From contig NZ_JBHTCG010000040.1 in the NCBI RefSeq assembly GCF_042665155.1, forward strand, positions 4,844 through 68,843: a stretch of 64,000 nt of DNA. Reading direction: 5' to 3'. The notes beneath the pieces are model-generated. The model ran no database searches. It was not told where the DNA came from and was given only the letters and a program-made list of their open reading frames with translations. A program made the position numbers and the translations under genes. Below, one piece after another: positions 26,741-35,135 of the stretch (position 1 is the first letter of the stretch; each line of letters begins with the position of its first letter). This DNA is from Sphaerisporangium rhizosphaerae (GTDB lineage Bacteria; Actinomycetota; Actinomycetes; Streptosporangiales; Streptosporangiaceae).

Positions 26741-27508
26741 ATGAAAGAAACGCGACATCGACGAGCCCCGCAACGGTCTCGATCACGGGCCCCAATCGTG
26801 GTCGGGCTGTTCACGTCAACGTCGCTTCTGGCGGGTACCGCTCTGCTCGGAGCATCGGTCCTCGCCTCTGTGCAGGCTTTTCTGATCTTCTACTCGGGGG
26901 TGTTCGCTCTCCTTGGACTGACTGGAACGGTGGCCGTCGGACTGGCCGCCACCGATCGGATGATCCTCGCGGTACGTCACCGCGTCTTCATGCAGGATCT
27001 GCACCGTGCGTTCGCCGTCTTCGCCGTCGGCTTCCTCATCACGCACGTCATCCTGCAGATAATGAGGGGCCGCGTGATCCCCGCGGACGCCTTCCTGCCC
27101 TTCAGCGGGTCGGGTTTCGCGGTCGGCCTCGGCACCGTCGCCGCCGACCTGATGATCCTGGTCGCCGCCACCGGCGCCTTCCGAGGCAGCTTCGTCGGCA
27201 TCCGCTGGCCGTGGCTGTGGCGTGCCATGCACGTGACGGCCTACCTGTCCTGGCCCGTCGCCATCGTGCACGGGCTCACGGCCGGGCGGCCCGCCGCCGA
27301 CTGGGTGACCATGAGCTACGTGGTCTCGCTGGCCGTGGTCGGGCTCGCGCTGCTGGTGCGGATGGTCGTGACCGTCGGTCCCAAGGACGGCGGCGGCCCG
27401 AAGGCCATGCGCGCGGGCAACGCCGGGCGCAAGGCCGAGCAGATCCGCGTCGACGACGTCTTCGACGAGGAGTTCTGGGTCACACTGCGAAAGGAGGTAC
27501 GGCGATGA
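26741..27508 (+). CDS. Cytochrome b561 / ferric-reductase-like membrane protein
   Basis: A 255-residue protein with an Arg-rich head and about six membrane helices (residues 22-40, 45-70, 85-108, 120-145, 160-185, 195-215). Paired His residues suitable for b-type heme occur in MQDLHRAF, LITHVIL, AMHVTAY and AIVHGLT. GGAGG five bases before ATG 26741 fixes the start; the much longer open frame upstream is not coding. The stop overlaps the next gene. The pair would move electrons from a soluble flavin/iron-sulfur protein through the membrane heme. The acceptor is unknown. Confidence 0.8.
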   Translation: MKETRHRRAPQRSRSRAPIVVGLFTSTSLLAGTALLGASVLASVQAFLIFYSGVFALLGLTGTVAVGLAATDRMILAVRHRVFMQDLHRAFAVFAVGFLITHVILQIMRGRVIPADAFLPFSGSGFAVGLGTVAADLMILVAATGAFRGSFVGIRWPWLWRAMHVTAYLSWPVAIVHGLTAGRPAADWVTMSYVVSLAVVGLALLVRMVVTVGPKDGGGPKAMRAGNAGRKAEQIRVDDVFDEEFWVTLRKEVRR

Positions 27509-28992
27509 CCACGTACGGGGTTCCCGACGTGTTCAGGATCGGGCCGGGTCGCCTCACCGCCGGCCTCGACAGCTCGCCCCGGCTGGACTACGACACCCAC
27601 CGGCGCGTGCACGGCCGCATGCCGCGGCTGCCGATCGACGACCTGATCGCCCTGGCCGAGCTCGGCGACCTGCGTGGACGCGGGGGAGCGGGCTTCCCGT
27701 TCGCCCGCAAGCTCAGGGCCGTCATCGACTCGGCGGGCCGGCGCGGCGCCCCCATCACGGTGGTCGTGAACGCCACCGAGGGCGAGCCCGCCGCGCACAA
27801 GGACAAGGTGCTGCTCACCCGGGCCCCGCACCTGATCCTCGACGGCGCCGACCTGGTGGCCAGGGCCCTGTCGGCCGTGGAGATCGTCGTGGGCGTCGCC
27901 CACGGCGGTCCGGGCGAGCGCTCGCTGCTCAACGCCATCCACGAGCGCGGCATGACCGACACCGTCCGGGTGGTGCGCATGCCCGACCGCTTCATCTCCG
28001 GTGAGGGCGGCGCGCTCGTGCGCGGCATCAACGGCGAGCGGCCCATCCCGCCCGGACGCAAGGTGCGCTCCAGCGACAGCGGCGTGGGCGGCATGCCCAC
28101 CATGCTGTCCAACGCCGAGACCTACGCCCAACTCGCCCTGATGGCCATGCTCGGCGTCGACATGTACTCCTCGGTCGGCCTGGCGTCGGAGCCGGGGACG
28201 GTGCTGCTCAGCGTCACCGGGTCGGCCCGCAGACCGGCCGTCGTGGAGACTCCGACCGGGGTGCGGCTGCGGGAGGTGCTGGACCTGTGCGACGCCACCG
28301 TCGGGCAGGGAGTGCTGCTCGGCGGCTACCACGGCAAGTGGATGAGCCCCGAGGCCGTCGAGCGCGCCGAGGTGTCGCGCGCCGGCTTCGAGGCGCTCGG
28401 CGGGGCCCTGGGCGCCGGCATCGTCGTGCCGCTCGGCTGGGAGTCCTGCCCGCTCGGGGAGTCCGCGAGGGTCGCCCGCTACATGGCCGGCCAGAGCGCC
28501 GGGCAGTGCGGCCCCTGCTACATGGGGCTGCCCGACCTGGCGCAGGCGTTCGGCGCGCTCGCGGAGGGCAACGGCCACATCGAGGCCGTCCAGCGCGCCG
28601 CGGCGACGATGAAGGGCCGGGGCGCCTGCGGGCACCCCGACGGCACCGCGCGGTTCCTGCTCTCGGCGATCGACGTGTTCGCCGAGGACGTCATGACCCA
28701 CGCGGCGTACGGCACCTGCGGGCTGCCGGTGAAGGGCGTGCTTCCGCTGCCGGCCGAGGCCTCGGCCCGCGCCTCGGAGGCCCAGCTCATCCTCGACTGG
28801 TCCCGGTGCGAGGGGCACGGGCTGTGCTCCTACGTCGTACCCGAGCTGATCCGCCTGGACCAGCACGGCTACCCGGTCGTCAGCACGGCCTCGGTGCCGC
28901 CCAACCTTGAGGGGGAGGCACGCAGGGCCATCGAGATGTGCCCCGCGCTCGCCCTGCGGCTCAACGCCGCGCCGACCGAGAGCAGGCGATAG
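27505..28992 (+). CDS. NuoF-like flavoprotein fused to a 3Fe-4S-type ferredoxin domain
   Basis: A 495-residue cytosolic protein. Residues 30-430 resemble the 51-kDa NuoF subunit of complex I: LRGRGGAGFPFARKL (FMN/NADH site), VNATEGEPAAHKDKV, an SLBB-like region, and the iron-sulfur segment SAGQCGPC with a later GACGHP. The first Cys of the usual CxxCxxC is Ala here. Residues 430-490 form a ferredoxin with SRCEGHGLC (Cys-x5-Cys) and a distant CP. ATG 27505 overlaps the cytochrome gene. It probably feeds electrons from NAD(P)H to the membrane cytochrome. Similar two-gene units occur in other actinomycetes. Confidence 0.85.
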   Translation: MTTYGVPDVFRIGPGRLTAGLDSSPRLDYDTHRRVHGRMPRLPIDDLIALAELGDLRGRGGAGFPFARKLRAVIDSAGRRGAPITVVVNATEGEPAAHKDKVLLTRAPHLILDGADLVARALSAVEIVVGVAHGGPGERSLLNAIHERGMTDTVRVVRMPDRFISGEGGALVRGINGERPIPPGRKVRSSDSGVGGMPTMLSNAETYAQLALMAMLGVDMYSSVGLASEPGTVLLSVTGSARRPAVVETPTGVRLREVLDLCDATVGQGVLLGGYHGKWMSPEAVERAEVSRAGFEALGGALGAGIVVPLGWESCPLGESARVARYMAGQSAGQCGPCYMGLPDLAQAFGALAEGNGHIEAVQRAAATMKGRGACGHPDGTARFLLSAIDVFAEDVMTHAAYGTCGLPVKGVLPLPAEASARASEAQLILDWSRCEGHGLCSYVVPELIRLDQHGYPVVSTASVPPNLEGEARRAIEMCPALALRLNAAPTESRR

Positions 28993-29066
28993 TCGATAAC
29001 GCCCCCCGCCCCGTCCCCCTCGTACGCCCCCTCTGGCGTCCCCGTCGCCCCTGGCCTCCGCGCCGC

Positions 29067-30065
29067 TCAGGCGACGGGGATCTCCAGCAGGCGGACCCCG
29101 TCGTCCCTGCGCACCTCGAAGCGGACGATGTCCTTCCTGGCCAGCGCCGTGCCGCCGGTCAGTCGCAGCGGCTCGGGGAACCCCGGCACGCCGTACCCCG
29201 ACCCGGGGGCGACCCGCCAGCCGGACACCACGTCGGTGTCGCCGGAGCGCCCGACGGCCACCAGGCTGCACCGCTCGGGCCCGCGCACGCCGCTGAGCCG
29301 GAAGGCCACCTCGGTGCCCCACCCCTTGGGGACCATGCCGACCGAGCCGCTGACCCCGGTGTCGGGGCTGGTGCCCTCCTTGACCTCCGGCGAGGAGGAG
29401 CCCTCGGGCGTGGAGGCGGCGACCGTCGTGCCGGGCGAGGGCCACAGCACGTGCGAGGCCGTCGCGCCGGTCACCCCGACGACCAGGGCGGCCGCGACGC
29501 CGAGCAGCAGGGCGCGGCGACGCCGGACGCGGGACTCGGCCAGCTCCTCGCGGGACCTGGCGTGAGAGGCGGGAGCGGCGTGCCGGCGGCCAGAAGAGGA
29601 GCGGCGCCGCCGCCCGGGTGACCACAGGTCCTGCACCACGCCGTCGGGCGAGGGGCCGGCGCCGGCGCGTGGCGCGCCGTTCAGGCCGGGCGGCGCCGTG
29701 CCGTTGAGCGGGGCGCCGTTGAGCGTGGGCGGTCCCGCGCCGTTCACGCGCGGCCCACCGGGAACGGCGTCGTCGAGGCCGCCGAACAGGGCGCCGTTCA
29801 GGCCGGGCGGCTGCGCGCGGTCGGCGCCGAAGACCGGGCCGGCGCCGTTCACCGAGCCCCGGACCGCGCCGTCCGTCGTCCCCTTCATGCCGCGCTTGAT
29901 CACATCCAGCGCGTCGGGCAGCTCGAACATGTCCCGCAGCTCCTCCTGGCAGCTGGGGCAGTCGGGCAGGTGGCGATCGAACGCCTCGGAGTCCTCCTTG
30001 TTGAGGATCCCGAGGATGTAGGCCGCCACCTCGACGTGAGGGGGTGAATCCATCAGACCGGTCAC
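29067..30065 (-). CDS. Zinc-binding anti-sigma factor, membrane anchored
   Basis: A 332-residue protein. The cytosolic N-terminus has an early His and FDRHLPDCPSCQEEL (His-x3-Cys-x2-Cys), the ZAS motif that binds an ECF sigma factor. Then come a Gly/Asn/Pro-rich spacer (about 65-145, LNGAP repeats), one membrane helix (about 183-203) and an exported domain of about 120 residues that probably senses the signal. GTG 30065 overlaps the sigma gene stop as GTGA, so the two are co-translated. The exported domain resembles no family I recognise. Confidence 0.85.
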   Translation of the reverse strand: MTGLMDSPPHVEVAAYILGILNKEDSEAFDRHLPDCPSCQEELRDMFELPDALDVIKRGMKGTTDGAVRGSVNGAGPVFGADRAQPPGLNGALFGGLDDAVPGGPRVNGAGPPTLNGAPLNGTAPPGLNGAPRAGAGPSPDGVVQDLWSPGRRRRSSSGRRHAAPASHARSREELAESRVRRRRALLLGVAAALVVGVTGATASHVLWPSPGTTVAASTPEGSSSPEVKEGTSPDTGVSGSVGMVPKGWGTEVAFRLSGVRGPERCSLVAVGRSGDTDVVSGWRVAPGSGYGVPGFPEPLRLTGGTALARKDIVRFEVRRDDGVRLLEIPVA

Positions 30066-30631
30066 CCCCTCTCCTTCATCGTCTTCTGGAGGGCGCGAAG
30101 CGCGTAGTACACCCGGGACTTGACCGTCCCCGGCGGAACTCCCAGCACTTCTGCCGCTTCATTGATCGTACGGTCGTGGAGGTAGGTCTGCACGAGCGCC
30201 TCCCGGTGTTCCTCCGAGAGGCTGTACAGGGCCTCCGATACCACCATCGCCGACAGCATCGGCTCGGAGCCGTCGGGGATGGCGACGCTGTCGAGGCGGT
30301 CAGGTTCGACCTCCTGCGGGCGTACCGAGCGCTGGCGATGCGCGTCGATGACGATCCTGCGGGCGACGGTCATGAGCCAGGCCCAGAGCAGGCCGGGCTC
30401 CCTGTTGAGTTTCCCGGCGTTCCGCCACGCGCGGAAGACCGTCTCTTGGACGACATCCTCTGCCCATTGCTGGTCGCCTCCAGTCAATCTGCGCACATTG
30501 CGGAGGAGGGGGCCGCCGAACTCGCGGTAGAGCGTTGTGACCAGTTGCTCTTCGGAGTCGTCGTGCGCCTCCTCCGGTCGGGACCGGACGCTGCGATGAC
30601 GCTGCACAGGCACATGGTGGCAGCGGATCAT
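30062..30631 (-). CDS. ECF-type RNA polymerase sigma factor
   Basis: About 189 residues from ATG 30631. Region 2 (EFGGPLLRNVRRLTGG, AEDVVQETVFRAWRN) and region 4 (LSEEHREALVQTYLHDRT, NEAAEVLGVPPGTVKSRV) are clear. The start is uncertain: further in-frame starts exist at 30691 and 30754, but the sequence before about residue 15 has no sigma character. It shares a four-base overlap with its anti-sigma factor downstream. An inverted repeat sits between it and the divergent DUF4142 gene, a likely target. Confidence 0.9.
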   Translation of the reverse strand: MIRCHHVPVQRHRSVRSRPEEAHDDSEEQLVTTLYREFGGPLLRNVRRLTGGDQQWAEDVVQETVFRAWRNAGKLNREPGLLWAWLMTVARRIVIDAHRQRSVRPQEVEPDRLDSVAIPDGSEPMLSAMVVSEALYSLSEEHREALVQTYLHDRTINEAAEVLGVPPGTVKSRVYYALRALQKTMKERG

Positions 30632-30675
30632 CCGTCGCGTGAGGAAATTTGGCAACTTCCGTAAAAATCCGAAAA

Positions 30676-30706
30676 TCCCGTCACAACGCATGAACCGATG
30701 ACGGGA
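30676..30706. promoter_or_regulatory. Inverted repeat between the sigma and DUF4142 genes
   Basis: TCCCGTCA (30676-30683) and TGACGGGA (30699-30706) form perfect 8-bp arms 15 bases apart, midway between divergent genes. It may be an operator serving both transcripts. A hairpin role is also possible. Confidence 0.45.
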
Positions 30707-30773
30707 CGGGGCCGTACCTCCCCCTGACAGCGCGCCCGAGGGATCACGGGACACGAAAGGGAGAGAGAACCAG

Positions 30774-31415
30774 GTGAACCGGCTTCAACTCAGGTCGATG
30801 CGACTCGTCGAGGTTCTCGCCGCGCTCGCGTTCCTGGTCATCGCCACCATCGCGGTGTTCGCCATCGCGCCGAACGCCATCCTGTCGGCCAGCGGCGCCT
30901 CGCCCGGCGACTGGGTCGAGACCGAGTCGGGCCCCCTCGGGCCCGCCGACCGCGACTTCCTGGTCAAGGTGCGCCAGGCCGGGCTCTGGGAGATCCCGAC
31001 CGGCCAGCAGGCGCAGGACCGCGCCGCGAGCTCCCGGGTCAAGGAGGTCGGCCTGCAACTCGCCGCCGACCACACCAAGCTCGACGAGCAGGTGCGCGCC
31101 CTGGCCGCCAAGCTGAACGTCGCGCTGCCCAGCACGCCCAACGCCGACCAGCAGGGGTGGATGGCCGAGCTGTCAGGCCTGAACGGCGCCGCCTACGACA
31201 AGGTGTTCGCCGACCGGCTCCGCGGCGCCCACGGAAAGGTCTTCCAGGTCGTCTCCGTGGTGCGCGCGGGCACGAAGAACTCCGAGATCCGGGCGTTCGC
31301 GCAGGTCGCGGTCGATGTGGTGATGAAGCACATGACGCTGCTCGAGAGCACCGGCAAGGTGGACTTCGCCGCCCTGCCGACGCCCCCGCCCCCCTCCCCT
31401 AACCCCTCCAAATAG
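30774..31415 (+). CDS. DUF4142 exported/anchored protein
   Basis: A 213-residue protein. One N-terminal hydrophobic helix (about 12-35) is followed by a helical DUF4142 domain (55-190): GPADRDFLVKVRQAGLWE, a DHTKLDEQVRALA helix and late KHMTLLES. A short Pro-rich tail follows. The family is ferritin-like in predicted fold and often linked to envelope or stress functions; biochemistry is unknown. GTG 30774 follows GGGAGAGAGAACCAG. Divergence from the ECF sigma gene suggests the sigma factor drives it. Confidence 0.85.
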   Translation: MNRLQLRSMRLVEVLAALAFLVIATIAVFAIAPNAILSASGASPGDWVETESGPLGPADRDFLVKVRQAGLWEIPTGQQAQDRAASSRVKEVGLQLAADHTKLDEQVRALAAKLNVALPSTPNADQQGWMAELSGLNGAAYDKVFADRLRGAHGKVFQVVSVVRAGTKNSEIRAFAQVAVDVVMKHMTLLESTGKVDFAALPTPPPPSPNPSK

Positions 31416-31489
31416 GGGACGGAGGCGACAGCGGTCGCGGCTTCGGCCACCGCGCGACCGCCACCCGGCGCCCGCCGGGCTCCGGAGCC

Positions 31490-31538
31490 GGCGGCCGATC
31501 GGCGGGGGATCCACCTCCCCCTACGCCGATCGGCCGCC
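31490..31538. terminator. Strong bidirectional hairpin between convergent genes
   Basis: GGCGGCCGATCGGCG (31490-31504) and CGCCGATCGGCCGCC (31524-31538) are perfect 15-bp complements around a 19-base loop. They lie between the DUF4142 gene and the end of the GMC oxidoreductase gene. A second, weaker stem (GCGGTCGCG/CGCGACCGC) lies just upstream near 31430-31460. Confidence 0.8.
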
Positions 31539-31552
31539 TCGGGGTTTCCGCC

Positions 31553-33913
31553 TCACCCCGGTCCGTAGACGTCCCAGAGCTGGCCGACGAAGAACCTGCC
31601 GAACCGGGCCAGCGCGGCGATGCCGTGCGGGCCCTGCGTGTGGAAGCTCTTCAGCGTCGCCGCGAGGTCCATGGGCTGGATGTGCAGCGTGCCGGCGCCC
31701 GCCACCTCCGCCTCCCCGTCCTCGCCCTCCGGGACGTGACCCCACATCACGCGTGTGAACAGGGTCGAGGTGTCCAGCCACAGCCGCGTGGCGGGCCCGT
31801 GATGGACGTCCTTCCACCCGGCCAGGGTGCGTGGCAGCCCGTCGGCGCCGGTGAACCACAGCCGGTAGCGCATCTCGCGCCGGTCGGGGGCGCCGCCCGA
31901 GGTGAACAGGTTGAACCACCCCCGCTCGACCGGGCGCCGGCCCCCCACGAAGTCGGCGTCGACCCATCCCTCGGCCCGGGCCAGGTGCTCGGGTTCGGCC
32001 AGGAAGCGGTCCAGGTCCTCGATGGAGATGGTCAGCCGGAACGTGCACCGCCCGCCGTGCGAGCGCTCGGCGAGGTCGCCCGAGCGCGGGTCGTCCACCC
32101 CGAGCGCGATGTGGCCGCTCATCTCCTCGCTGAACGACAGCGACGTGCGCTCGCCGTGCCCGGCGGACGCCAGGCCGTGCGCCTCGGCATGCGGGTGCGC
32201 GGGCACCCGTCCCGTTCCCACGCTCATGTCAACCTGTCCTTCTTTCCTCTGCCGTGTCGCCACAGGCCGTCGTTCCAGCAGCCGGGTGCTCATGCGGTCG
32301 GCCAGCGCCGCGATGGTCAGGGACGGGTTGGCGCCCACAGGGCCCGGCAGGGCGGCGCCGTCGGCGATGAACAGGCCGGGATGGTCGAACACCTCGCCGT
32401 AGGCGTCGCAGACGCCCTCGCCGGGATGCCGCCCCATCGGCGCGCCGCCGAGCGGGTGGACCGTGATGATGCGCTTTCCGAGCCAGGACGGCATGCCCGC
32501 GTGCTCGGCGCCGAGCACGTCGGCGATGCGCCGCATCGTCGCGCGCAGCCGGCCGTAGTACTCGTCGCTCGCCTGCTGGTTCCACTCGACGTCCAGCCGG
32601 CCGCCGCGCAGCCGCAGCTCACCGTCCGGGACGTCCCTGCCCATGCCGAGCAGCGGCAGAGAACTGGCCGACAGCTCGCCGCCGCCCAGCAGGCCGGCGA
32701 CCTCGGCCGACAGGTTGGTGTCGCGGGTGACCAGCGCCCGCACGCGCTCGGCGATGAACCGGGCGGCGCGCCCGATCTCGTTGCCGACGTCGGCCCCCTC
32801 GACCAACCAGTCGACGAACGCCGGGTAGCCGCCGTCCTCGATGTAGGCGCCCCGGCCGCTCTCGCGAGGGCCGTCGGCGTCGTCGGCCAGGCGGATCGCG
32901 CTGGTGATCACCGGGCCGCGGCTGGCGTCGATCGGCCGGGTGCGGGTGCGGTCCTTGGCCCGCAGCAGGAAGGCCAGCAGGTCGCCGTTGCCCGAGAAGC
33001 GCGTGCCCAGCGTGCCGCTGAGCCCCGTGAGCTCGGCACGGCTCTTCAGCAGCAGATACGTCGTGCCGTACGTGCCCGCGGCCAGCACCAGCCGGTCGCA
33101 GCCGATCGTGCCCGATCCTCGCTTGGGGCGGTGGCGCACGTAGTCCACCTCGTACCCGCCGCCCGGCCGGGGCCGGATCGCCCGCGCCTGGTGCAGCGTG
33201 CGCAGCTCGGCGCCGTGGTGGCGGGCCGCGGAGAGATAGGTGTGGTCCAGGCTGTTCTTGGACCCGTCGTTGCAGCCGATGTCGCACTCGCCGCACAGCC
33301 GGCACGTCCGGCGGGTGACGCCGTGCACGTTGCCGTACGACGGCTCGGCGATGGGCAGGCCGATGCCCGGCTCCGCGCCCCGCCCGGGGGCGAAGCTGAT
33401 CGCCAGCGGCGGCAGCCGCCACTCGAGGCCGAGCTCGGCGGCGGCGTCCTGCATCGCGCGGGTCTTCGGCACGTCGAAGGCCGGATGGTCCAGCGGGTAG
33501 GGCGAGACCCCCAGCATCCGCTCGACCGCGTCGTAGTGCGGGTCCAGATCGGCCCGCGTCACCGGCCACGACTCGTAGCCGCCCGCGGCGATCTGCTCCT
33601 CGTGCACGAACCAGTGCTCGTCCTTGCGGAGCATGACGTTGGCGTAGATCAGCGAGCCGCCGCCCAGGCCGCTCGCCACCACCGAGTCGCAGCCGCCGAA
33701 GCTCCACACGTCGTACATGCCGTACAGGCCCTCGCGCGGATCCCAGAAGGCCTTGCCCATCTCGGCGGGGCTGCGCGGGAAGGCGCCGGGCGGGAAGGCG
33801 CGGCCCCGTTCGAGCACCACCACCGAGAGCCCCGCCGCCGCCAGCCGGTACGCCGCGACCGCGCCACCGAAGCCCGACCCCACGACCACGGCGTCATAGT
33901 GTTCAGCCGGCAT
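31553..33913 (-). CDS. GMC oxidoreductase, cholesterol-oxidase-like, with C-terminal extension
   Basis: A 786-residue FAD enzyme. GSGFGGAVAAYRLA at residues 12-25 binds FAD; LGGGSLIYANV and the C-terminal GMC part (VHPLGGAPMG, IADGAALPGPVGANPSLT) are present. A Cys-rich CRLCGECDIGC segment (about 210-220) is shared with ChoD-type sterol oxidases. About 210 residues beyond the GMC fold (575-786) are extra, with beta-rich character and no recognised motif. It follows and overlaps the alpha/beta hydrolase gene by 11 bases. Sterol or other alcohol oxidation is inferred from family only. Confidence 0.85.
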   Translation of the reverse strand: MPAEHYDAVVVGSGFGGAVAAYRLAAAGLSVVVLERGRAFPPGAFPRSPAEMGKAFWDPREGLYGMYDVWSFGGCDSVVASGLGGGSLIYANVMLRKDEHWFVHEEQIAAGGYESWPVTRADLDPHYDAVERMLGVSPYPLDHPAFDVPKTRAMQDAAAELGLEWRLPPLAISFAPGRGAEPGIGLPIAEPSYGNVHGVTRRTCRLCGECDIGCNDGSKNSLDHTYLSAARHHGAELRTLHQARAIRPRPGGGYEVDYVRHRPKRGSGTIGCDRLVLAAGTYGTTYLLLKSRAELTGLSGTLGTRFSGNGDLLAFLLRAKDRTRTRPIDASRGPVITSAIRLADDADGPRESGRGAYIEDGGYPAFVDWLVEGADVGNEIGRAARFIAERVRALVTRDTNLSAEVAGLLGGGELSASSLPLLGMGRDVPDGELRLRGGRLDVEWNQQASDEYYGRLRATMRRIADVLGAEHAGMPSWLGKRIITVHPLGGAPMGRHPGEGVCDAYGEVFDHPGLFIADGAALPGPVGANPSLTIAALADRMSTRLLERRPVATRQRKEGQVDMSVGTGRVPAHPHAEAHGLASAGHGERTSLSFSEEMSGHIALGVDDPRSGDLAERSHGGRCTFRLTISIEDLDRFLAEPEHLARAEGWVDADFVGGRRPVERGWFNLFTSGGAPDRREMRYRLWFTGADGLPRTLAGWKDVHHGPATRLWLDTSTLFTRVMWGHVPEGEDGEAEVAGAGTLHIQPMDLAATLKSFHTQGPHGIAALARFGRFFVGQLWDVYGPG

Positions 33914-35003
33914 GGCGCTTGAGGAAGTCGAGGATGTGCGGAAAGACGTCCACGTGGGCGTTCTTGCCGATGAGCGGGTCGATGTGACCGTAGCCGGGCA
34001 GGACGTGCAGCTCGTGGCGGCCGGGGGCGCGCCTGGACAGGATGTCGTGGCAGACGATGTTGGAGTCGGTGAACACGTCGTTGTGCTCGCCGGTCAGGAA
34101 CAGCACGGGCGTTTCGACGCGGTGCGCGCCGGCCAGGTAGTCGTCGGGCAGCGCCCCGTGGGCGGGGTTCCCGGGGTCGCACTTCACCGCGCGCCCGGCC
34201 CGCACCATCTTGTTGATGTGCCGGTAGTAGTTCACGTCCGCGGCGCCGTTCAGGTCGGCCAGCCGCTGGTGGACGTGCGTCTGCGGCGCCAGGTTGCCGT
34301 GACGGTACATCGCGGGACGGCCGTAGCCCCACATGAAGCTCTGCATGTGGCAGGCCGGCTCGCGGCACTCGGGGTGGAGCAGCGAGACCGCCCGGGCCAT
34401 CAGCCAGCGGCGGGTCAGCGGGGGAGCGTCGTGGAAGCGCGGGTCGATGTAGCACAGGCCGAGGCCGTACTCCAGCAGCGCCGGCCCGAACGCGAGCTTG
34501 ACGCGGGCCCTCGGGTGGACCCGCGGCGTCAGCCCCACGCTGTTGGCCACCATGCTCGTGACGCCGTCGAGCGCCCCGCCGAACAGGCTCATCTGGAACG
34601 ACACCGACCCCAGGCAGTGCGCGATGACGTGGATCCGCCGTGCCCCAACGTGACGGCGGAGCTCCCTCAAGGCTGCGGGGTGGTCGTGAAGGGCGATGTC
34701 GTCCAGAGTCTGCCGCCGGGTCTCCATGTTGTAGGGGAACCGGCCGCTCATGCGGAAGTCCAGCGTCCAGACGTCGCCGAAGCCGCTGTCCAGCAGGTAA
34801 CTCACCAGATTGCGGTGCTCCGGCATGATGAACATGTCGCTGGAGGAGGTCAGGCCGTGCACCAGCAGCACGACGTCATCGGACTCCTCGGCGAAGAAGC
34901 GCGTGAGCGTCAGGCCGAGCTCGTCCTCGGTGGAGAAGGGGTGCACCGACACCTCGGCGCCCGACACGCCCTCAAGCGTGTACCGGGGAATGCGGTGCTC
35001 CAT
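33903..35003 (-). CDS. Alpha/beta hydrolase with Cys at the nucleophile position
   Basis: A 366-residue protein. VVLLVHGLTSSSDMF gives the oxyanion loop near residue 45-60; the nucleophile elbow reads IAHCLGSVS (about 125-133), with Cys where Ser is usual; LTGEHNDVFTDSN holds the acid; and GYGHIDPLIG the His. A Cys nucleophile recalls PHA synthases (GxCxG). ATG 35003 has AGGAGGT eight bases before it. It is co-transcribed with the GMC oxidase, in which related organisms sometimes carry both domains in one chain. Acyl transfer or ester cleavage of the same lipid-like substrate is a reasonable guess. Confidence 0.8.
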   Translation of the reverse strand: MEHRIPRYTLEGVSGAEVSVHPFSTEDELGLTLTRFFAEESDDVVLLVHGLTSSSDMFIMPEHRNLVSYLLDSGFGDVWTLDFRMSGRFPYNMETRRQTLDDIALHDHPAALRELRRHVGARRIHVIAHCLGSVSFQMSLFGGALDGVTSMVANSVGLTPRVHPRARVKLAFGPALLEYGLGLCYIDPRFHDAPPLTRRWLMARAVSLLHPECREPACHMQSFMWGYGRPAMYRHGNLAPQTHVHQRLADLNGAADVNYYRHINKMVRAGRAVKCDPGNPAHGALPDDYLAGAHRVETPVLFLTGEHNDVFTDSNIVCHDILSRRAPGRHELHVLPGYGHIDPLIGKNAHVDVFPHILDFLKRHAG

Positions 35004-35135
35004 CTCGCCGACCTCCTGTTCGTGACCCGCCCCAACAATGCCAACCCCGCGGGGCGCGCGGCATCGTGGAAACCCCGTACATCCGGCAGCCCCGGCCCGT
35101 ACCTCGTAGAGAGGCTCCCGGCGGGCGCGGACCCG

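Noticed and set aside
30632..30754. Longer sigma-factor start
   Set aside because: The extra residues have no sigma character and would cover the inverted repeat and the AT-rich promoter region.
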